Shown here piece after piece: positions 7,032 to 7,760 of a stretch of DNA of 7,760 nucleotides. Positions within the stretch are counted from its first letter, which is position 1. Every line of letters begins with the position of its first letter. Source of the stretch: Ignavibacteria bacterium. Lineage in GTDB: Bacteria; Bacteroidota; Ignavibacteria; UBA10030; SZUA-254. The notes below the pieces were generated by a model. The model was not told where the DNA came from. It made no database searches and worked only from the letters and a program-made list of their open reading frames with translations. The DNA is taken from positions 3,264 through 11,023 of the forward strand of contig VBOC01000149.1 in assembly GCA_005877655.1 (NCBI GenBank), given 5' to 3'. A program made the position numbers and the translations under genes.

Positions 7032-7471
7032 CAGCGTCCGGTCGCTATCTCAAAAAGTAGCCTCCACATTACGATAAGGAACGTCCCCCCGAACATCAGC
7101 CAGATGGCGGACATGGCAAGCCGCTCCTTTGTAAGGTTCCAGTCAAGCGCAACGGCAGGATGTGTCTTGATCGCCATGTCTTTCGTCACGGCGATCCGGC
7201 ACGAGAGCCGCACATTCTTGGGGACCGCGCGGGCATAGAACGGAACGAGTCCGACGAGCGAGGCCTCCTCGAGCACCGACATGGGCGGGGCCCCTTTGCC
7301 GTCCACGACTTCGACGCGGCACGTCCCGCAAAGCCCGTTCCCCCTGCAGTTGAGGAAGCGATCTTTTCCGGCGTAGGGGGAGATGCCATGCTTCAGGAGC
7401 GCTTTTCGAAGGTTCGTTCCCTCCGAAACATCGATACTCTTTCCTTCATTGACGAGCGTGATAATCGGCAT
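7031..7471 (-). CDS. 2Fe-2S ferredoxin with C-terminal membrane anchor
   Basis: This 146-residue protein begins with a plant/adrenodoxin-type ferredoxin fold. The cluster ligands are Cys42, Cys48 and Cys51 in LNCRGNGLCGTCRVEV and Cys91 in RLSCRI, the C-x5-C-x2-C...C pattern of one-electron carriers. A hydrophobic segment at about 119-140 (SAIWLMFGGTFLIVMWRLLF) probably anchors it in the membrane, with the cluster domain most likely cytoplasmic because there is no signal peptide. The electron donor and acceptor are unknown and no reductase or oxygenase lies nearby. The ATG has no Shine-Dalgarno sequence. It starts 27 bases after the upstream phosphorylase stop, and a promoter-like pair overlaps that junction, so it may be transcribed both from its own promoter and by readthrough. 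Confidence 0.9.
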   Translation of the reverse strand: MPIITLVNEGKSIDVSEGTNLRKALLKHGISPYAGKDRFLNCRGNGLCGTCRVEVVDGKGAPPMSVLEEASLVGLVPFYARAVPKNVRLSCRIAVTKDMAIKTHPAVALDWNLTKERLAMSAIWLMFGGTFLIVMWRLLFEIATGR

Positions 7472-7478
7472 GGGCGAA

Positions 7479-7507
7479 AAGATATTAAAATATTCCAGTT
7501 ATTTCAA
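7479..7507 (-). promoter_or_regulatory. Candidate promoter for the ferredoxin gene, leaderless layout
   Basis: On the reverse strand, TTGAAA (7502-7507) and TATCTT (7479-7484) are separated by 17 bases. The -10 box ends 7 bases before the ATG at 7471, and no ribosome-binding sequence is present, so the mRNA would start at or next to the ATG. The region is AT-rich against its surroundings. The -35 box overlaps the last codons and stop of the phosphorylase gene. The extended box TATCTTTT again resembles TAnnTTTG. Confidence 0.45.
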
Positions 7508-7760
7508 ATTCAAATCTGGCGGCCATGGATGAACGCCCCGGTCGTCGACCATCGAACGGATCAGGCGCGGGAACACAGACGCTTCCGTGGCGATGCTGAA
7601 GGCGCGCTCGACCCCGGGGCGGGCTTCCCTTGCCGCGCTCTCACTGTCGGTGAACAGCGCCGCGAGCGGCTCCCCGATTTCCACCGAGTCGCCGGCCTTC
7701 TTTTTCAAGACGATGCCGGCCTTGGGATCGATCCGGTCCTCCAACTTCATCCTGCCGGCG
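7499..7760 (-). CDS. deoA: Thymidine/pyrimidine-nucleoside phosphorylase, C-terminus only
   Basis: Only the last 86 or so residues are in the window; the frame stays open to the right edge, so the Met at 7750 is internal. The sequence AGRMKLEDRIDPKAGIVLKK followed by GDSVEIGEPLAALF is the hallmark of the C-terminal domain of the pyrimidine phosphorylase family (DeoA/Pdp), which splits thymidine, uridine or deoxyuridine with phosphate into free base and (deoxy)ribose-1-phosphate for salvage. The stop is TAA at 7499-7501. Whether it is thymidine-specific (deoA) or a broader pyrimidine phosphorylase (pdp) cannot be decided, because the active site is outside the window. Confidence 0.9.
   Translation of the reverse strand, partial: AGRMKLEDRIDPKAGIVLKKKAGDSVEIGEPLAALFTDSESAAREARPGVERAFSIATEASVFPRLIRSMVDDRGVHPWPPDLNLK

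Noticed and set aside
7748..7750. ATG at 7750 as the start of a small 83-residue gene
   Set aside because: The preceding in-frame codons read AGR, the conserved lead-in of the phosphorylase C-terminal domain, so this Met is internal to a longer gene cut by the edge.

Overview
The window is high-GC bacterial DNA holding six genes plus the 3' end of a seventh. It has two halves that converge at about position 4130. I see no phage, insertion sequence, CRISPR array, tRNA or rRNA. The organism cannot be named from this sequence alone. The large BatA-type VWA membrane protein next to hflX and an inositol monophosphatase, together with the promoter-like boxes in front of two reverse-strand genes, would fit the Bacteroidota/Ignavibacteria-like (FCB) lineages. 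That placement is tentative.

Forward half (1-4114): a compact, probably co-transcribed trio. It consists of a VWA/BatA-type membrane protein cut by the left window edge, the ribosome-associated GTPase HflX, and an inositol monophosphatase-family gene (suhB-like). Each junction is a 4-base ATGA stop/start overlap, which suggests translational coupling. The inositol monophosphatase gene is full length and carries all its metal-binding motifs, but one in-frame amber codon (TAG, 3626-3628) interrupts it at residue 105.

Reverse half (7760-4147, read leftwards): the C-terminus of a thymidine/pyrimidine-nucleoside phosphorylase cut by the right window edge; a small 2Fe-2S ferredoxin with a C-terminal membrane anchor; a five-helix membrane protein that looks like the sensory half of a histidine kinase; and a complete MASE1-PAS-HisKA-HATPase sensor histidine kinase. 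The membrane protein and the kinase are in different frames and overlap by up to 107 bases. The join looks like a recombination or deletion scar. No response regulator is present in the window.

The two reverse-strand genes that follow non-coding gaps, the ferredoxin and the membrane protein, each have a -35/-10-like pair with a 17-base spacer. The -10 box ends only 6-7 bases before the ATG, which predicts leaderless mRNAs. Most of the window is ordinary housekeeping and signalling content. The points worth a second look are the amber-interrupted phosphatase, the split sensor/kinase junction and the matching leaderless promoters.
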